A stretch of DNA of 64,000 nucleotides from Rhodococcus pyridinivorans (GCF_900105195.1 NZ_FNRX01000002.1:558001-622000); one strand, 5' to 3'. Counted from the first letter of the stretch, positions 1 through 8,819 are shown. Translations and numbers: made by a program. The notes: generated by a model from the sequence alone, not told the origin.

Positions 1-159
1 ATAGGTTTCAGTGATCGATTCGTTCGCCTCCCGCTCTTTGCTTCAGGTGACATGGCTCACGTTCAATGCATGCAGACGCCAGGCGTGACGTTCTTCCGAC
101 AGCGACATACCGATCGTTCGTAAGTCGGCCATCCCGCTCGAGTTCTGAAGGGACTCCCA
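1..159. promoter_or_regulatory. Upstream region of the MFS transporter gene
   Basis: No gene is visible between the window edge and the transporter start. The stretch contains a short dyad, ACGCC-A-GGCGT, at 76-86 and two similar CGATC/TTCGTTCG-type words near 14-27 and 109-122. These could be regulator sites for the transporter gene. Both are short and I would not assign them to a regulator family. Confidence 0.3.
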
Positions 160-1506
160 GTGACCACAGGCGAAATCGTGCACGACAAGTCGGCAGCCGC
201 CGGCGGGCCCGGTCGGCCGACGACCGGCTCGACACCTCTCGTGACCCCCGGCCGCGCGTGGAGCATGACCGGCCTGGTCATCTTCCTCTACGTCGTCAAC
301 TACGCCGACAAGGCCGTCCTCGGCATCATCGCCCAGCCTCTGGCGCGTGAGCTCGGCATGAGCTCCTCCCAGATCGGCCTGGTCGGGTCGCTGTTCTTCG
401 TCACATTCACCGTCGGCGGTTTCTTCGCCGGGCCGTTGAACAAGTACATGACCCTCCGCTGGGCCCTGCTGGCCCTCGGCCTGACCTGGTCGCTCGTCAT
501 GCTGCCGCTGGTCGTCAGTGCGAGTTTCGCGATGCTGGTCGTCACCCGCATGCTGCTCGGTCTCGCCGAAGGACCGAGCTCGGCGCTCATGCACACCGCC
601 GCGTACTCGTGGCACCCGCCGGCCAAGCGTGGCCTGCCCGGCGCCTTCCTGGCCGGTTCCGCCTCGGTCGCCAAGATCGCCCTCGCTCCCGTCCTGACCT
701 TCATCACCGTCGAATGGGGATGGCGTGCCGCGCTGATCTCGCTGTCGATCCTCGGTGCGATCTGGATGGGCTGCTGGCTCCTCGGCTGGAAGGAAGGCCC
801 CTACACGACCCGGGCCGTCAAGGGCGCCGAGACCGCCGCTTCCCCCGCGCAGACCGAACCGTCCGTGCCGTGGCGCAAGATCTTCCTCACTCGCACCTTC
901 ATCAGCTGCGCGATCCTGATCATGGTCGTCTACGCGCTCACCACCGTCGTCCTGACCTGGCTGCCGTCCTACTTCGAGGTCGGTCTCGGCTACAGCGCTC
1001 TGCAGGCCGGCTCGATGTTCGCCCTGCCGTCCATCATCGGTCTGTTCCTCATGATCAGCTCGGGCACGGTCACCGACCGCCTCAGCGCCAAGGGTTACCG
1101 CTCGCGGGTCGTCCGCATCATCGTGCCCGCCGTCGGTGTGCTCATCTGCGGTGCCATCCTGGTCTTCCTCCCGTCCATCGGTACGCCGGCTCTGGCCGTC
1201 GCGGTCGTCTCCATCGGCTACGGCTTCGGCGCCATCGCGTTCCCGCTGATCAACGCCGCGATCTCCGAGTTGTGCCCGCCGCAGCAGACCGCCGGCACGA
1301 TGGGTGTCTTCCTCGCGCTGATGGCGGTCGGCGGTCTCGTTGCCCCCTACGGCACGGGTGTCCTCGTCGACAACGCCGCCACCGCGGCGGAGGGCTATGC
1401 AACGGCCTTCCAGGTCATCGGTGCACTCGGTGCGCTCGCCGCGATCCTGGTGCTCTTCCTGGCCGACCCGGAGCGCGACCGCAAGATCATCCGGGCAGCC
1501 GCCTGA
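160..1506 (+). CDS. MFS transporter, anion/organic-acid symporter type
   Basis: A 448-residue integral membrane protein of the major facilitator superfamily. About twelve hydrophobic segments can be counted, beginning near residue 38 with the motif NYADKAVLG. This resembles the first helix signature of the anion:cation symporter family, whose members import organic acids such as phthalate, galactonate or hydroxyphenyl acids. The loop after the second helix (GPLNKYMTLRW) is a weak motif A. The GTG at 160 is chosen because an AAGGGA ribosome site lies about 8 bases ahead. It heads the catabolic cluster on the same strand and is separated from the thiolase by a hairpin terminator. I infer that it imports the acid degraded by the downstream enzymes; the substrate is unknown. 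Confidence 0.85.
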   Translation: MTTGEIVHDKSAAAGGPGRPTTGSTPLVTPGRAWSMTGLVIFLYVVNYADKAVLGIIAQPLARELGMSSSQIGLVGSLFFVTFTVGGFFAGPLNKYMTLRWALLALGLTWSLVMLPLVVSASFAMLVVTRMLLGLAEGPSSALMHTAAYSWHPPAKRGLPGAFLAGSASVAKIALAPVLTFITVEWGWRAALISLSILGAIWMGCWLLGWKEGPYTTRAVKGAETAASPAQTEPSVPWRKIFLTRTFISCAILIMVVYALTTVVLTWLPSYFEVGLGYSALQAGSMFALPSIIGLFLMISSGTVTDRLSAKGYRSRVVRIIVPAVGVLICGAILVFLPSIGTPALAVAVVSIGYGFGAIAFPLINAAISELCPPQQTAGTMGVFLALMAVGGLVAPYGTGVLVDNAATAAEGYATAFQVIGALGALAAILVLFLADPERDRKIIRAAA

Positions 1507-1519
1507 CCTGTTCGGCATA

Positions 1520-1542
1520 GCTTCCGCCTAACGGAAGCTTCC
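1520..1542 (+). repeat. Short hairpin after the transporter gene
   Basis: GCTTCCG at 1520-1526 pairs with CGGAAGC at 1532-1538 around a 5-nt loop. The alternative palindrome GGAAGCTTCC lies at 1533-1542. It sits 14 nt after the transporter stop codon and has no T run of its own. It may protect the transcript end or be a small regulator site. Confidence 0.4.
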
Positions 1543-1560
1543 GCCGAAAGACTTACCCCT

Positions 1561-1617
1561 ACCGGCCGGGTGCATGGTCTCCTCGAATGTGAGGACCACC
1601 ACCCGGCCGGTCGTCTT
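1561..1617 (+). terminator. Long-stem rho-independent-like terminator
   Basis: A perfect 12-bp inverted repeat (arms 1561-1572 and 1600-1611, ACCGGCCGGGTG) encloses a second partly paired segment. It is followed directly by CGTCTTTTC. The position, 55 nt after the transporter stop, and the T-rich tail fit a transcription terminator separating the transporter from the thiolase operon. Confidence 0.6.
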
Positions 1618-1624
1618 TTCCCAC

Positions 1625-1645
1625 CACGGTTGCCCGGCAACCGTG
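1625..1645 (+). promoter_or_regulatory. Perfect 10+1+10 palindrome upstream of the thiolase, probable operator
   Basis: Arm CACGGTTGCC (1625-1634) is followed by one base and then its exact reverse complement (1636-1645). It ends 27 nt before the thiolase ATG and lies just past the terminator of the previous gene, where a promoter for the downstream operon would be. The symmetry and one-base centre are typical of a dimeric repressor site. A small 5' leader hairpin is the alternative. Confidence 0.5.
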
Positions 1646-1672
1646 TCCCGCAACAGCAAAGGACCGATTCGC

Positions 1673-2803
1673 ATGCGCGATGCCGTGATCGTCGACGCCG
1701 TCCGTTCCCCCATCGGACGTCGAGGTGGTGCACTGTCCGAGATCCACCCCGTCAACCTGTCCGCCCACGTGCTGACCGCACTGGCGGAGCGGACCGGCCT
1801 CGATCCCGCCACGATCGACGACGTCCAGTGGGGTTGTGTGAGCCAGGTCGGCGACCAGGCCGGAATCGTCTCGCGCAGCGCCGTGTTCGCGGCCGGATGG
1901 CCGGTCACCGTACCCGCCACCACCATCAACCGGGCGTGCGGATCGAGCCAGCAGGCCGTGTCCTTCGCCGCCGCGACCGTCATCTCCGGCCAGAACGACG
2001 TCGTGATCGCCGGTGGTGTCGAGTCCATGAGCCGTGTGCCGATGGGCAGCGCCAGCAAGGACGGTCAGCACTTCCCGCAGAACGTGCTCGACCGCTTCGA
2101 GGTCGGCGGCTTCAGCCAGGGCATCGGCGCCGAGATGATCGCCGAGAAGTGGGGTTTCTCCCGCACGCAGCTCGACGAATTCTCGCTGCGCTCGCACGAA
2201 CTGTCCGCAGCCGCCACCGACGCGGGCGCCTTCACCGGCCAGATCGCCGTGGTCGGCGAGTTCGCCACCGACGAGGGCATCCGCCGCGGCGGCACCGTCG
2301 AGTCGCTTGCCAAGCTCGAGACCGTCTTCAAGGAGGACGGCGTGATCCACGCCGGCAACTCCTCGCAGATCTCCGACGGTGCCGGCGCCCTGCTCATCAC
2401 CACCAGCGAATACGCCGCGGCGCAGGGCTGGACCCCGCTCGCACGCATCCACACCGCCGTCGTCGCCGCCGACGACCCGGTCGTCATGCTCACCGGCCCC
2501 ATCTCCGCCACCGAGAAGGCCATCGAGCGTTCCGGTCTGTCCATCGACGACATCGGCGCCTTCGAGATCAACGAGGCCTTCGCACCGGTGCCGCTGGCAT
2601 GGCAGGTCGAGACCGGCGCGAAGCCCGACCGCCTCAACCCGCTCGGCGGCGCGATCGGTGTCGGCCACCCCCTCGGCGGCTCCGGCGCGATTCTCATGAC
2701 CCGCCTCGTGCACCACATGCGCGACAACGGCATCCGCTACGGCCTGCAGTCGATGTGCGAGGCCGGCGGCATGGCCAACGCCACCATCCTCGAACTGCTC
2801 TGA
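1673..2803 (+). CDS. Thiolase (acetyl-CoA acyltransferase)
   Basis: A 376-residue thiolase-fold enzyme that cleaves a 3-ketoacyl-CoA with CoA, or condenses two acyl-CoAs. The nucleophile is Cys89 in NRACGSSQQA, the catalytic His is near residue 332 in GHPLGGSG, and the second Cys is near 362 in SMCEAGG. An in-frame start exists 33 codons upstream, but the ATG at 1673 has a good AAAGGA site and begins at the conserved MRDAVIVDAVRSPIG. It is followed after 40 bp by a short-chain dehydrogenase and then an acyl-CoA synthetase. The three form one operon supplying activation, oxidation and cleavage steps. The substrate chain is unknown. Confidence 0.88.
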   Translation: MRDAVIVDAVRSPIGRRGGALSEIHPVNLSAHVLTALAERTGLDPATIDDVQWGCVSQVGDQAGIVSRSAVFAAGWPVTVPATTINRACGSSQQAVSFAAATVISGQNDVVIAGGVESMSRVPMGSASKDGQHFPQNVLDRFEVGGFSQGIGAEMIAEKWGFSRTQLDEFSLRSHELSAAATDAGAFTGQIAVVGEFATDEGIRRGGTVESLAKLETVFKEDGVIHAGNSSQISDGAGALLITTSEYAAAQGWTPLARIHTAVVAADDPVVMLTGPISATEKAIERSGLSIDDIGAFEINEAFAPVPLAWQVETGAKPDRLNPLGGAIGVGHPLGGSGAILMTRLVHHMRDNGIRYGLQSMCEAGGMANATILELL

Positions 2804-2843
2804 TCTCACGTCACCCAGCTGCTACGAATCCGAAGGAAACACT

Positions 2844-3608
2844 ATGGAACTCAAGGGTCTGTCCGTTGCCGTCACCGGCGGAGCGTCCGGTCTCGGTCTC
2901 GCCACGGCACGTCGCGTCCTGGCCGCCGGCGGCAACGTCACCCTCATCGACCTCCCCGGCTCGAACGGTGAGGAGATCGCCAAGGAGCTCGGCGACGGCG
3001 CCGTCTTCGCCCCCGGCGACGTGACCGATTCGGAGCAGTTCGCTGCGGCTCTCGACGTCGCGCACGAGCGCGGCGGCCTGCGCGGTGTCGTGCACTGCGC
3101 CGGCGCCGGACGCAAGATGCGCATCCTCGACAAGGAGGGCAAGGCCGGTTCGCTCGAGGACTTCGAGTTCGTGATCCGCCTCAACCTCATCGGCTCGTTC
3201 AACGCGCTGCGCCTCGGCGCCGAGCGCATGGCCGAACTCGACCTCATCGAGGACGAGCGTGGCGCCGTCGTCATGACGGCCTCCGTCGCGGCCTTCGAGG
3301 GCCAGATCGGCCAGATCAACTACTCGGCGTCCAAGGCCGGCATCGTCGGCATGACGATCGTCGCCGCACGCGACCTCGCCAGCAAGGGCATCCGCGTCAA
3401 CACCATCGCCCCCGGCATCATGGACACCCCGCTGCTCGCCCGCCTGCGCGAGGACGTCCGCAAGTCGCTCGAAGCGACCGTGCCCAACCCGTCGCGTCTG
3501 GGCCGGCCCGACGAGTTCGGGCAGCTGGCCACGAACATCCTCGAGAACGGCTACATCAACGGCGAGACCATTCGCCTCGACGGCGCCATCCGTATGGCAC
3601 CGCGGTGA
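2844..3608 (+). CDS. SDR-family dehydrogenase, 3-hydroxyacyl-CoA dehydrogenase type 2-like
   Basis: A 254-residue classical short-chain dehydrogenase. The cofactor motif TGGASGLG is at residues 11-18. The catalytic Ser147, Tyr160 and Lys164 lie in the MTASVAAF and NYSASKAG segments. The sequence resembles the HSD10 / type 2 3-hydroxyacyl-CoA dehydrogenase group, which uses NAD+ to oxidise hydroxyacyl-CoA or hydroxysteroid substrates. GAAGGAAA precedes the ATG. Its TGA overlaps the GTG of the next gene (GTGA at 3605-3608), so translation is probably coupled. In this operon it would produce the 3-ketoacyl-CoA for the thiolase. Confidence 0.85.
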   Translation: MELKGLSVAVTGGASGLGLATARRVLAAGGNVTLIDLPGSNGEEIAKELGDGAVFAPGDVTDSEQFAAALDVAHERGGLRGVVHCAGAGRKMRILDKEGKAGSLEDFEFVIRLNLIGSFNALRLGAERMAELDLIEDERGAVVMTASVAAFEGQIGQINYSASKAGIVGMTIVAARDLASKGIRVNTIAPGIMDTPLLARLREDVRKSLEATVPNPSRLGRPDEFGQLATNILENGYINGETIRLDGAIRMAPR

Positions 3609-5278
3609 ACCGGGCGTCGACCATGACCTCGGCTTCCGACCTCGCACAGCGCAGGCTGTCGTACCCGGCGACGACGATGGCGGTGTGGGCACCGAGCCTC
3701 GCCGCCGTCTACGGCGACCGTCCCGCGGTGATCGACGGCGACCGGGTGCTCACCTACAACGACCTCGACGCACGCTCGGCGCAGTTCGCCGGCGTGCTGC
3801 ACGAGGCCGGGGTGCGGGCCCGCGACGTGGTGCTCCTGCACCTCGGTAACTGCGTCGAGTTCCACATCGCCTACTACGGTGCGCTCCGCGTCGGAGCGGC
3901 GGTCACGCTCGTGAATCCGCTGCAGCCCGAACCGGGTCTGCGCCGGCAGATCGAGGAGACTTCCGCAGCCGCGGCGGTCACCGGTTCCGCACAGGCCGAC
4001 ACCCTGTTCCGGGCTGCGTCCGGAACGAGTATCCGGTTGATCGCGGTCGTCTCCGACGAAGCGGTCACCGCGCCGGGTGCCGTGCGCTTCGGCGATGCGC
4101 TCGAAGGACGCCCGCAGACCTTCGAACCGGTCGTCACCAGTCCGGACGATATCGCGCACATCGCGTACACCGGTGGCACGACCGGCATTTCGAAGGGCGT
4201 GCGCGTCCTGCACCGCAACGTTGTCGGCAACGTCACGCAGATGTGTGCGTGGCGCGCCGGGCACCAGCTGGTCGCCGATGTCGACGGACGCATCTCGCTC
4301 GAACCGATCGGCGACCTGAAAATCGCCGGTGCGGTCCCGGGTCAGGGTTCGACGATCGTGGTGTCGCCGCTGTTCCACGCGCACGCGCTGATCAACACGT
4401 CGTTCCTTCTCGCGTGCGGCCTGACCCAGGTCCTCGCGGGTCGCTTCGATCCGGCCCGGATGCTCGAGCTGATCGAACGGTACGAGGCCGGCTACATCAC
4501 CGGCAGCCCGGCGATGTGGCACGCCCTCGCTACGCATCCCGACGTCGAGACCCGCGACCTGTCCACCGTGCGGGTCGTGTCGTCCGGTGCCGCTCCGATC
4601 GACCACGTGACCCTCGGGAACCTCGAGCGTGCGTTCCCCAACGCACGTATCGCGGAGGGTTACGGGCTCACCGAGGGCACCTGCGTCGTCACGGCGATGC
4701 CGCTCGTCGTCGACTCGGAGTACCGCCTCGGAAGCGTCGGCCTCCCGGTCTTCGACACCGAACTCGAGATCCGCTCGCAGATCGATCCGACCGTCGTCCT
4801 CCCCGACGGAGAGCTCGGCGAACTGTGGATCCGCGGACCGCAGGTCACCGACGGATATCTCGGACACCCCGAGATCACCGCGGAACAGTACGTCGACGGC
4901 TGGCTCGCCACCGGCGACATCGCCTACCGCGATGCCGACGGATTCGTGTACATCGCCGACCGGGCGAAGGACATGTTGATCTACAAGGGCTACAACGTGT
5001 ATCCGCGTGAGCTCGAAGAGATCCTGGTGACCCACCCGAAGGTGTCCACTGCGGCGGTCGTCGGGCGGGAGGCAGGCGCGATCGGTCAGGAGCCGGTAGC
5101 CTTCGTCGTCCCCGTCGACGGCGAGGAGCCCGCCGCGGAGGAGCTGAAGGCGTACGTCGCCGAACAGGTCCTGCCGTACAAGAAGATCCGTGAAGTGGTG
5201 GTGGTCGACGCATTGCCGACCTCCGCCGCGGGCAAGATCCTCAAGACCGATCTGCGATCGCGACTGACGGTCTCCTGA
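3605..5278 (+). CDS. Acyl-CoA synthetase (AMP-forming)
   Basis: A 557-residue ANL-superfamily ligase that activates a carboxylic acid with ATP to an acyl-adenylate and then the CoA thioester. The phosphate-binding motif AYTGGTTGISKGV is near residue 187. The YGLTEGT segment, the hinge TGDIAYRDADG and the C-terminal lysine region (SAAGKILKTDL) are all present. GTG 3605 overlaps the previous stop; ATG 3623 is the alternative start and would remove six residues. It is the last gene of the operon and is followed by a hairpin shared with the convergent acyl-CoA dehydrogenase gene. The chain preference cannot be told from sequence. Confidence 0.87.
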   Translation: MNRASTMTSASDLAQRRLSYPATTMAVWAPSLAAVYGDRPAVIDGDRVLTYNDLDARSAQFAGVLHEAGVRARDVVLLHLGNCVEFHIAYYGALRVGAAVTLVNPLQPEPGLRRQIEETSAAAAVTGSAQADTLFRAASGTSIRLIAVVSDEAVTAPGAVRFGDALEGRPQTFEPVVTSPDDIAHIAYTGGTTGISKGVRVLHRNVVGNVTQMCAWRAGHQLVADVDGRISLEPIGDLKIAGAVPGQGSTIVVSPLFHAHALINTSFLLACGLTQVLAGRFDPARMLELIERYEAGYITGSPAMWHALATHPDVETRDLSTVRVVSSGAAPIDHVTLGNLERAFPNARIAEGYGLTEGTCVVTAMPLVVDSEYRLGSVGLPVFDTELEIRSQIDPTVVLPDGELGELWIRGPQVTDGYLGHPEITAEQYVDGWLATGDIAYRDADGFVYIADRAKDMLIYKGYNVYPRELEEILVTHPKVSTAAVVGREAGAIGQEPVAFVVPVDGEEPAAEELKAYVAEQVLPYKKIREVVVVDALPTSAAGKILKTDLRSRLTVS

Positions 5279-5291
5279 CCCCGCACACGAG

Positions 5292-5320
5292 AAACCCCCG
5301 GCATCCGATGCCGGGGTTTT
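5292..5320. terminator. Bidirectional terminator between convergent genes
   Basis: CCCCGGCAT pairs with ATGCCGGGG around a 3-nt loop. An A run lies on the left and TTTTCTTC on the right, so the hairpin can terminate transcripts from either side. It lies 13 nt past the acyl-CoA synthetase stop and about 85 nt past the stop of the minus-strand acyl-CoA dehydrogenase. Confidence 0.85.
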
Positions 5321-5404
5321 CTTCGTATGCGGTGGAAGGTGATTCGCAAGAATCGGTTCGGGCGCGGTTCCGGACGTACCTGTTCCGGAACCGCGCCCCG
5401 AAGG

Positions 5405-6589
5405 TCAGGAGTTCTTCTGTTGCTCCTGCTTGACGAGTCCGCCGCCGATGATCAGACGCTGGATCTCGCTGGTGCCCTCGTACAGGCGCAGCAGACGCAC
5501 GTCGCGGTAGATCCGCTCGACCGGCACCTCGCGCATATAGCCGGTGCCACCGTGGATCTGGACGGCGAGATCGGCGACCTTGCCGACCATCTCGGTGCAG
5601 AACAGCTTCGCGACCGACGGTGCGATGCGGCGGTCGGTCTCCTCGACCCACGCCTTCGCGGCGTCGCGGACGAGGGCGCGGCCGGCCATCACACCGGTCT
5701 GCTGGTCGGCGATCATCGCCTGCACGAGCTGGAAGTTTCCGATGGGGTTGCCGCCCTGCGTGGCGGTCGCGGCGTAGGCGACAGACTCGTCGAGTGCGCG
5801 CTGGGCCTGGCCGACCGACAGTGCGGCGATGTGCACGCGACCGCGGGCGAGCGAGACCATGGCGGCCTTGTAGCCGACGTCCTCGCTGCCGCCGACGAGC
5901 GCGGAGTTCGGCACACGCACGTCGTCGAAGTGCACGTCGGCGGTCCAGGCGCCCTCCTGGCCCATCTTGGCGTCCTTGTTGCCCACCGTCAGGCCGGGGG
6001 TGTCGGCGGGGACGAGGAAGACCGCGATTCCGGTGCCGTTCCCGTCTGCCGGACGGGTGCGGGCGAACACGACGAACAGGTTCGCCAGCGGCGCGTTGGT
6101 GATGAAGCGCTTCTCGCCGGTGATCACCCAGTCGTCACCGGCGCGCACGGCCTTGGTGCGCAGACCCGACGGGTTCGAGCCGGCGCCCGGCTCGGTGAGG
6201 GCGAAGGATGCGACGACCTCGCCGGAGGCGATGCCCTCGAGCCACTGCTGCTTCTGCTCGTCGGTGCCGAAGTTGACGAGCACCTGGCCGGCGATGCCGT
6301 TGTTGGTGCCGAACATCGAGCGCAGCGACAGGGTCGTGTAACCCAGCTCCATCGCGAGTTCCGCGTCCTGCTGCAGATTCAGGCCGAGGCCGCCCCACTC
6401 CTGCGGGATGGCGTATCCGAACAGGCCCATGTCCTTCGCGGCCTGGCGGATGTCCTCGGGAATCGCATTGGTCTCGGCGATCTCCTGCTCGCGCGGCACG
6501 ACCACGTTGCGCACGAACGCGCGGGTCTGCGCGAGGATCTCGCGGAAGTCGTCCTCGTCGACCTCGGGGGCCGGGATGGAGAGTGTCAT
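5405..6589 (-). CDS. Acyl-CoA dehydrogenase
   Basis: A 394-residue FAD enzyme that introduces the 2,3 double bond into an acyl-CoA and passes electrons to ETF. The catalytic base is Glu371 in LYEGTSEIQR. FAD/substrate segments such as FALTEPGAGSNPSG and EKRFITNAP are present. An upstream in-frame start exists, but the ATG at 6589 is preferred because AAGG lies 8 bases before it and the extra 22 residues have no family match. It is divergent from the SDR gene at 6756. The shared 166-bp spacer holds a perfect palindrome, so both are likely under one regulator. Confidence 0.88.
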   Translation of the reverse strand: MTLSIPAPEVDEDDFREILAQTRAFVRNVVVPREQEIAETNAIPEDIRQAAKDMGLFGYAIPQEWGGLGLNLQQDAELAMELGYTTLSLRSMFGTNNGIAGQVLVNFGTDEQKQQWLEGIASGEVVASFALTEPGAGSNPSGLRTKAVRAGDDWVITGEKRFITNAPLANLFVVFARTRPADGNGTGIAVFLVPADTPGLTVGNKDAKMGQEGAWTADVHFDDVRVPNSALVGGSEDVGYKAAMVSLARGRVHIAALSVGQAQRALDESVAYAATATQGGNPIGNFQLVQAMIADQQTGVMAGRALVRDAAKAWVEETDRRIAPSVAKLFCTEMVGKVADLAVQIHGGTGYMREVPVERIYRDVRLLRLYEGTSEIQRLIIGGGLVKQEQQKNS

Positions 6590-6629
6590 GTCTACAACCT
6601 TCGTGCGGCCGCGGGGAGGTGTCCAATAC

Positions 6630-6643
6630 GAATGGCGCCATTC
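6630..6643. promoter_or_regulatory. Perfect 14-bp palindrome in divergent promoter region
   Basis: GAATGGCGCCATTC reads the same on both strands. It sits 41 nt upstream of the acyl-CoA dehydrogenase start and about 113 nt upstream of the divergent SDR start. It is a plausible repressor operator, for example for a TetR-type regulator of acyl-CoA genes. No TetR gene occurs in this part of the window, so the regulator is unassigned. A TATATT at 6696-6701 may be the -10 of the SDR promoter. Confidence 0.45.
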
Positions 6644-6755
6644 CCATATAGGCATTGTCGATGGATGAGAGCCGTTCTACCGGCCGGTTCGCCGTTATAT
6701 TCGGAGCATCGACTTGTCTGGGGGCCGTCCCGAGTCCCGCCGAAAGGAATCGTAG

Positions 6756-7496
6756 ATGTCTCTGTTGGAGAACCGCACTGCCGTGATCACCGGTGGCGCT
6801 CAGGGAATCGGCTTCGCCATCGCACAGGAGTTCGTCGACGCCGGCGCCCGCGTCGTGATCGGCGACCTCGATCTCGATGCCGCCACCGCCGCCGCCGAGA
6901 AGCTCGGAGGGCGCGACGTGGCCCGGGCCGTGCGCGCCAACGTCGTCGAGTCCGCCGACTGGGACACCCTCCTCGCCGAGGCCGTCGACGGTTTCGGTTC
7001 GCTCGACGTGGTGGTCAACAACGCCGGTATCACCCGCGACGCGACGATGCGCACGATGACCGAAGAGGACTTCGACCTCGTCATCTCGGTGCACCTCAAG
7101 GGCACCTGGCACGGCACCCGCAAGGCCGCCGCGATCATGCGTGAGGCCAAGCGCGGCGCGATCGTCAACATCTCCTCGCTGTCCGGCAAGGTCGGCATGG
7201 TCGGCCAGACCAACTACTCCGCCGCCAAGGCGGGCATCGTCGGCCTCACCAAGGCCGCCGCCAAGGAGATGGCGCACCACGGCGTCCGCGTCAACGCGAT
7301 CCAGCCCGGCCTGATCCGTTCGGCGATGACCGAGGCCATGCCGCAGAAGGCATGGGACCGGAAGATGGCCGAGATCCCCATGGGCCGCCCCGGCGAGGTC
7401 GACGAGATCGCCTCCGTCGCACTGTTCCTCGCGTCCGACATGTCCTCCTACATGACCGGCACCGTCCTCGAGGTCACCGGCGGCCGCTTCATGTGA
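6756..7496 (+). CDS. SDR-family 3-oxoacyl reductase/hydroxyacyl-CoA dehydrogenase (FabG-like)
   Basis: A 246-residue classical short-chain dehydrogenase/reductase. TGGAQGIG (12-19) binds the nicotinamide cofactor, NNAG is at 88-91, and Ser141, Tyr154 and Lys158 form the active site. It belongs to the broad FabG-like group, which contains ketoacyl reductases and 17-beta-hydroxysteroid or 3-hydroxyacyl-CoA dehydrogenases; sequence alone does not choose between them. CGAAAGGAA precedes the ATG. It shares a promoter region with the divergent acyl-CoA dehydrogenase and is followed after 40 bp by a second thiolase. Oxidation of a hydroxyacyl-CoA in catabolism is more likely than fatty-acid synthesis. 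Confidence 0.83.
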   Translation: MSLLENRTAVITGGAQGIGFAIAQEFVDAGARVVIGDLDLDAATAAAEKLGGRDVARAVRANVVESADWDTLLAEAVDGFGSLDVVVNNAGITRDATMRTMTEEDFDLVISVHLKGTWHGTRKAAAIMREAKRGAIVNISSLSGKVGMVGQTNYSAAKAGIVGLTKAAAKEMAHHGVRVNAIQPGLIRSAMTEAMPQKAWDRKMAEIPMGRPGEVDEIASVALFLASDMSSYMTGTVLEVTGGRFM

Positions 7497-7511
7497 CGGT
7501 CCATCCGTCAC
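7493..7511 (+). repeat. Intercistronic hairpin overlapping the SDR stop codon
   Basis: GTGACGG (7493-7499) and CCGTCAC (7505-7511) form a 7-bp stem with a 5-nt loop. The left arm contains the TGA of the SDR gene. With no T run it is more likely an mRNA-stability or translational element than a terminator. Confidence 0.4.
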
Positions 7512-7536
7512 CTCCCTCTCTTCCCGAAAGGTCATC

Positions 7537-8748
7537 ATGCGTGAAGTTGTCATCTGCGAGCCGGTCCGTACCCCGATCGGCCGCTACGGCGGAATGTTCA
7601 AGTCCCTCACCGCAGTCGATCTCGGTGTCGCGGCCCTGAAGGGTCTACTCGAGCGCACCGGTGTTGCGCCCGAACAGGTTCAGGACGTCATCCTCGGCCA
7701 CTGCAACGGCAACAGTGAGGCCCCGGCCATCGGCCGCGTCGTCGCTCTCGACGCCGGTCTGCCGATCACGGTGCCCGGCATGCACATCGACCGTCGCTGC
7801 GGTTCGGGCCTGCAGGCCGTCATCCAGGCCGCCTTCCAGGTCGGTAACGGCGACCACGATCTCGTTGTCGCCGGTGGCACCGAGTCGATGAGCAACGCGG
7901 CGTTCTACTCCACCGATATCCGCTGGGGCGGCGCCCGCACCGGTGTGCAGATGCACGACGGGCTGGTCCGAGCCCGCTCGACCGCCGGTGGCCGTTTCTA
8001 CCCGGTGCCCGGCGGCATGATCGAGACCGCGGAGAACCTGCGTCGCGAGTACTCGATCTCCCGCGACGAGCAGGACGAGTTGGCCCTGAACTCGCACCTG
8101 CGTGCAGTCCACGCCCAGAAGAACGGGATCCTCGCCGAGGAGATCATCCCAGTCACGGTGAGCAGCCGTAAGGGCGACGAGGTCATCGACACCGACGAGC
8201 ACCCGCGTCCCGACATCAGCCTGGAGACCCTCGCCAAGCTGAAGCCGATCATGGGCAAGCAGGACCCCGAGGCCACCGTCACCGCCGGCAACGCCAGCGG
8301 CCAGAACGACGCCGCGTCCATGGCCATCGTCACCACCCCGGAGAAGGCCGCCGAGCTGGGCCTGACCCCGCTGGTGCGGTTCGTCTCGTGGGGCGTCGCC
8401 GGTGTCCAACCGAAGGTCATGGGCATCGGCCCCGTGCCGGCCACCGAGGTCGCCCTCGCCAAGGCGGGCATCACCCTCGCCGACGTCGACATCATCGAGC
8501 TCAACGAGGCGTTCGCCGCGCAGGCCCTCGCGGTGACCCGCGAATGGAAGTTCGGCAAGGCCGACTTCGAGCGCACCAACGTTCACGGCTCCGGCATCTC
8601 GCTCGGCCACCCGGTCGGCGCGACCGGCGGACGCATGCTCGCCACCCTCGCCCGCGAGCTGCACCGTCGCGAGGCCCGCTACGGCCTCGAGACCATGTGC
8701 ATCGGCGGCGGCCAGGGCTTGGCAGCGATCTTCGAGCGCGTCGCGTAA
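7537..8748 (+). CDS. Thiolase (acetyl-CoA acyltransferase)
   Basis: A 403-residue thiolase. Cys88 (DRRCGSGLQA) is the acyl-accepting residue, His358 lies in GHPVGATG, and the second Cys is 388 in TMCIGGGQG. It is a different subfamily from the thiolase at 1673, being longer and with a canonical GHPVGATG loop. The pair may act on different intermediates. CGAAAGG lies 7 bases before the ATG. It follows the SDR gene on the same strand with a 40-bp gap, so the two are probably co-transcribed. The transcript would end at the large hairpin that begins 15 nt after its stop codon. Confidence 0.88.
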   Translation: MREVVICEPVRTPIGRYGGMFKSLTAVDLGVAALKGLLERTGVAPEQVQDVILGHCNGNSEAPAIGRVVALDAGLPITVPGMHIDRRCGSGLQAVIQAAFQVGNGDHDLVVAGGTESMSNAAFYSTDIRWGGARTGVQMHDGLVRARSTAGGRFYPVPGGMIETAENLRREYSISRDEQDELALNSHLRAVHAQKNGILAEEIIPVTVSSRKGDEVIDTDEHPRPDISLETLAKLKPIMGKQDPEATVTAGNASGQNDAASMAIVTTPEKAAELGLTPLVRFVSWGVAGVQPKVMGIGPVPATEVALAKAGITLADVDIIELNEAFAAQALAVTREWKFGKADFERTNVHGSGISLGHPVGATGGRMLATLARELHRREARYGLETMCIGGGQGLAAIFERVA

Positions 8749-8762
8749 GCAGACAGCTCCCG

Positions 8763-8819
8763 GTTCGGGGAGGTTGTGTTCGGTTTTTCTCGAAAAGCCC
8801 GGACACAACCTCCCCGAAC
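8763..8819. repeat. Long hairpin repeat, copy 1 (flanks the DUF559 gene)
   Basis: Arms 8763-8783 and 8799-8819 pair over 21 positions with a single G-T wobble. The core GGGGAGGTTGTGT is matched by ACACAACCTCCCC, and the loop is T- and A-rich. The same core arms recur at 9790-9843, so the nuclease gene between them is bracketed by the two copies. A weak T-rich tail (CTTCTTTCG) follows, so it may also terminate the thiolase transcript. Confidence 0.75.

Noticed and set aside
43..1518. Long minus-strand open frame opposite the MFS transporter
   Set aside because: Its translation is a low-complexity Arg/Gly/Asp mix typical of antisense frames in high-G+C DNA; the plus strand encodes a clear transporter. 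The same reasoning removes many other antisense frames.
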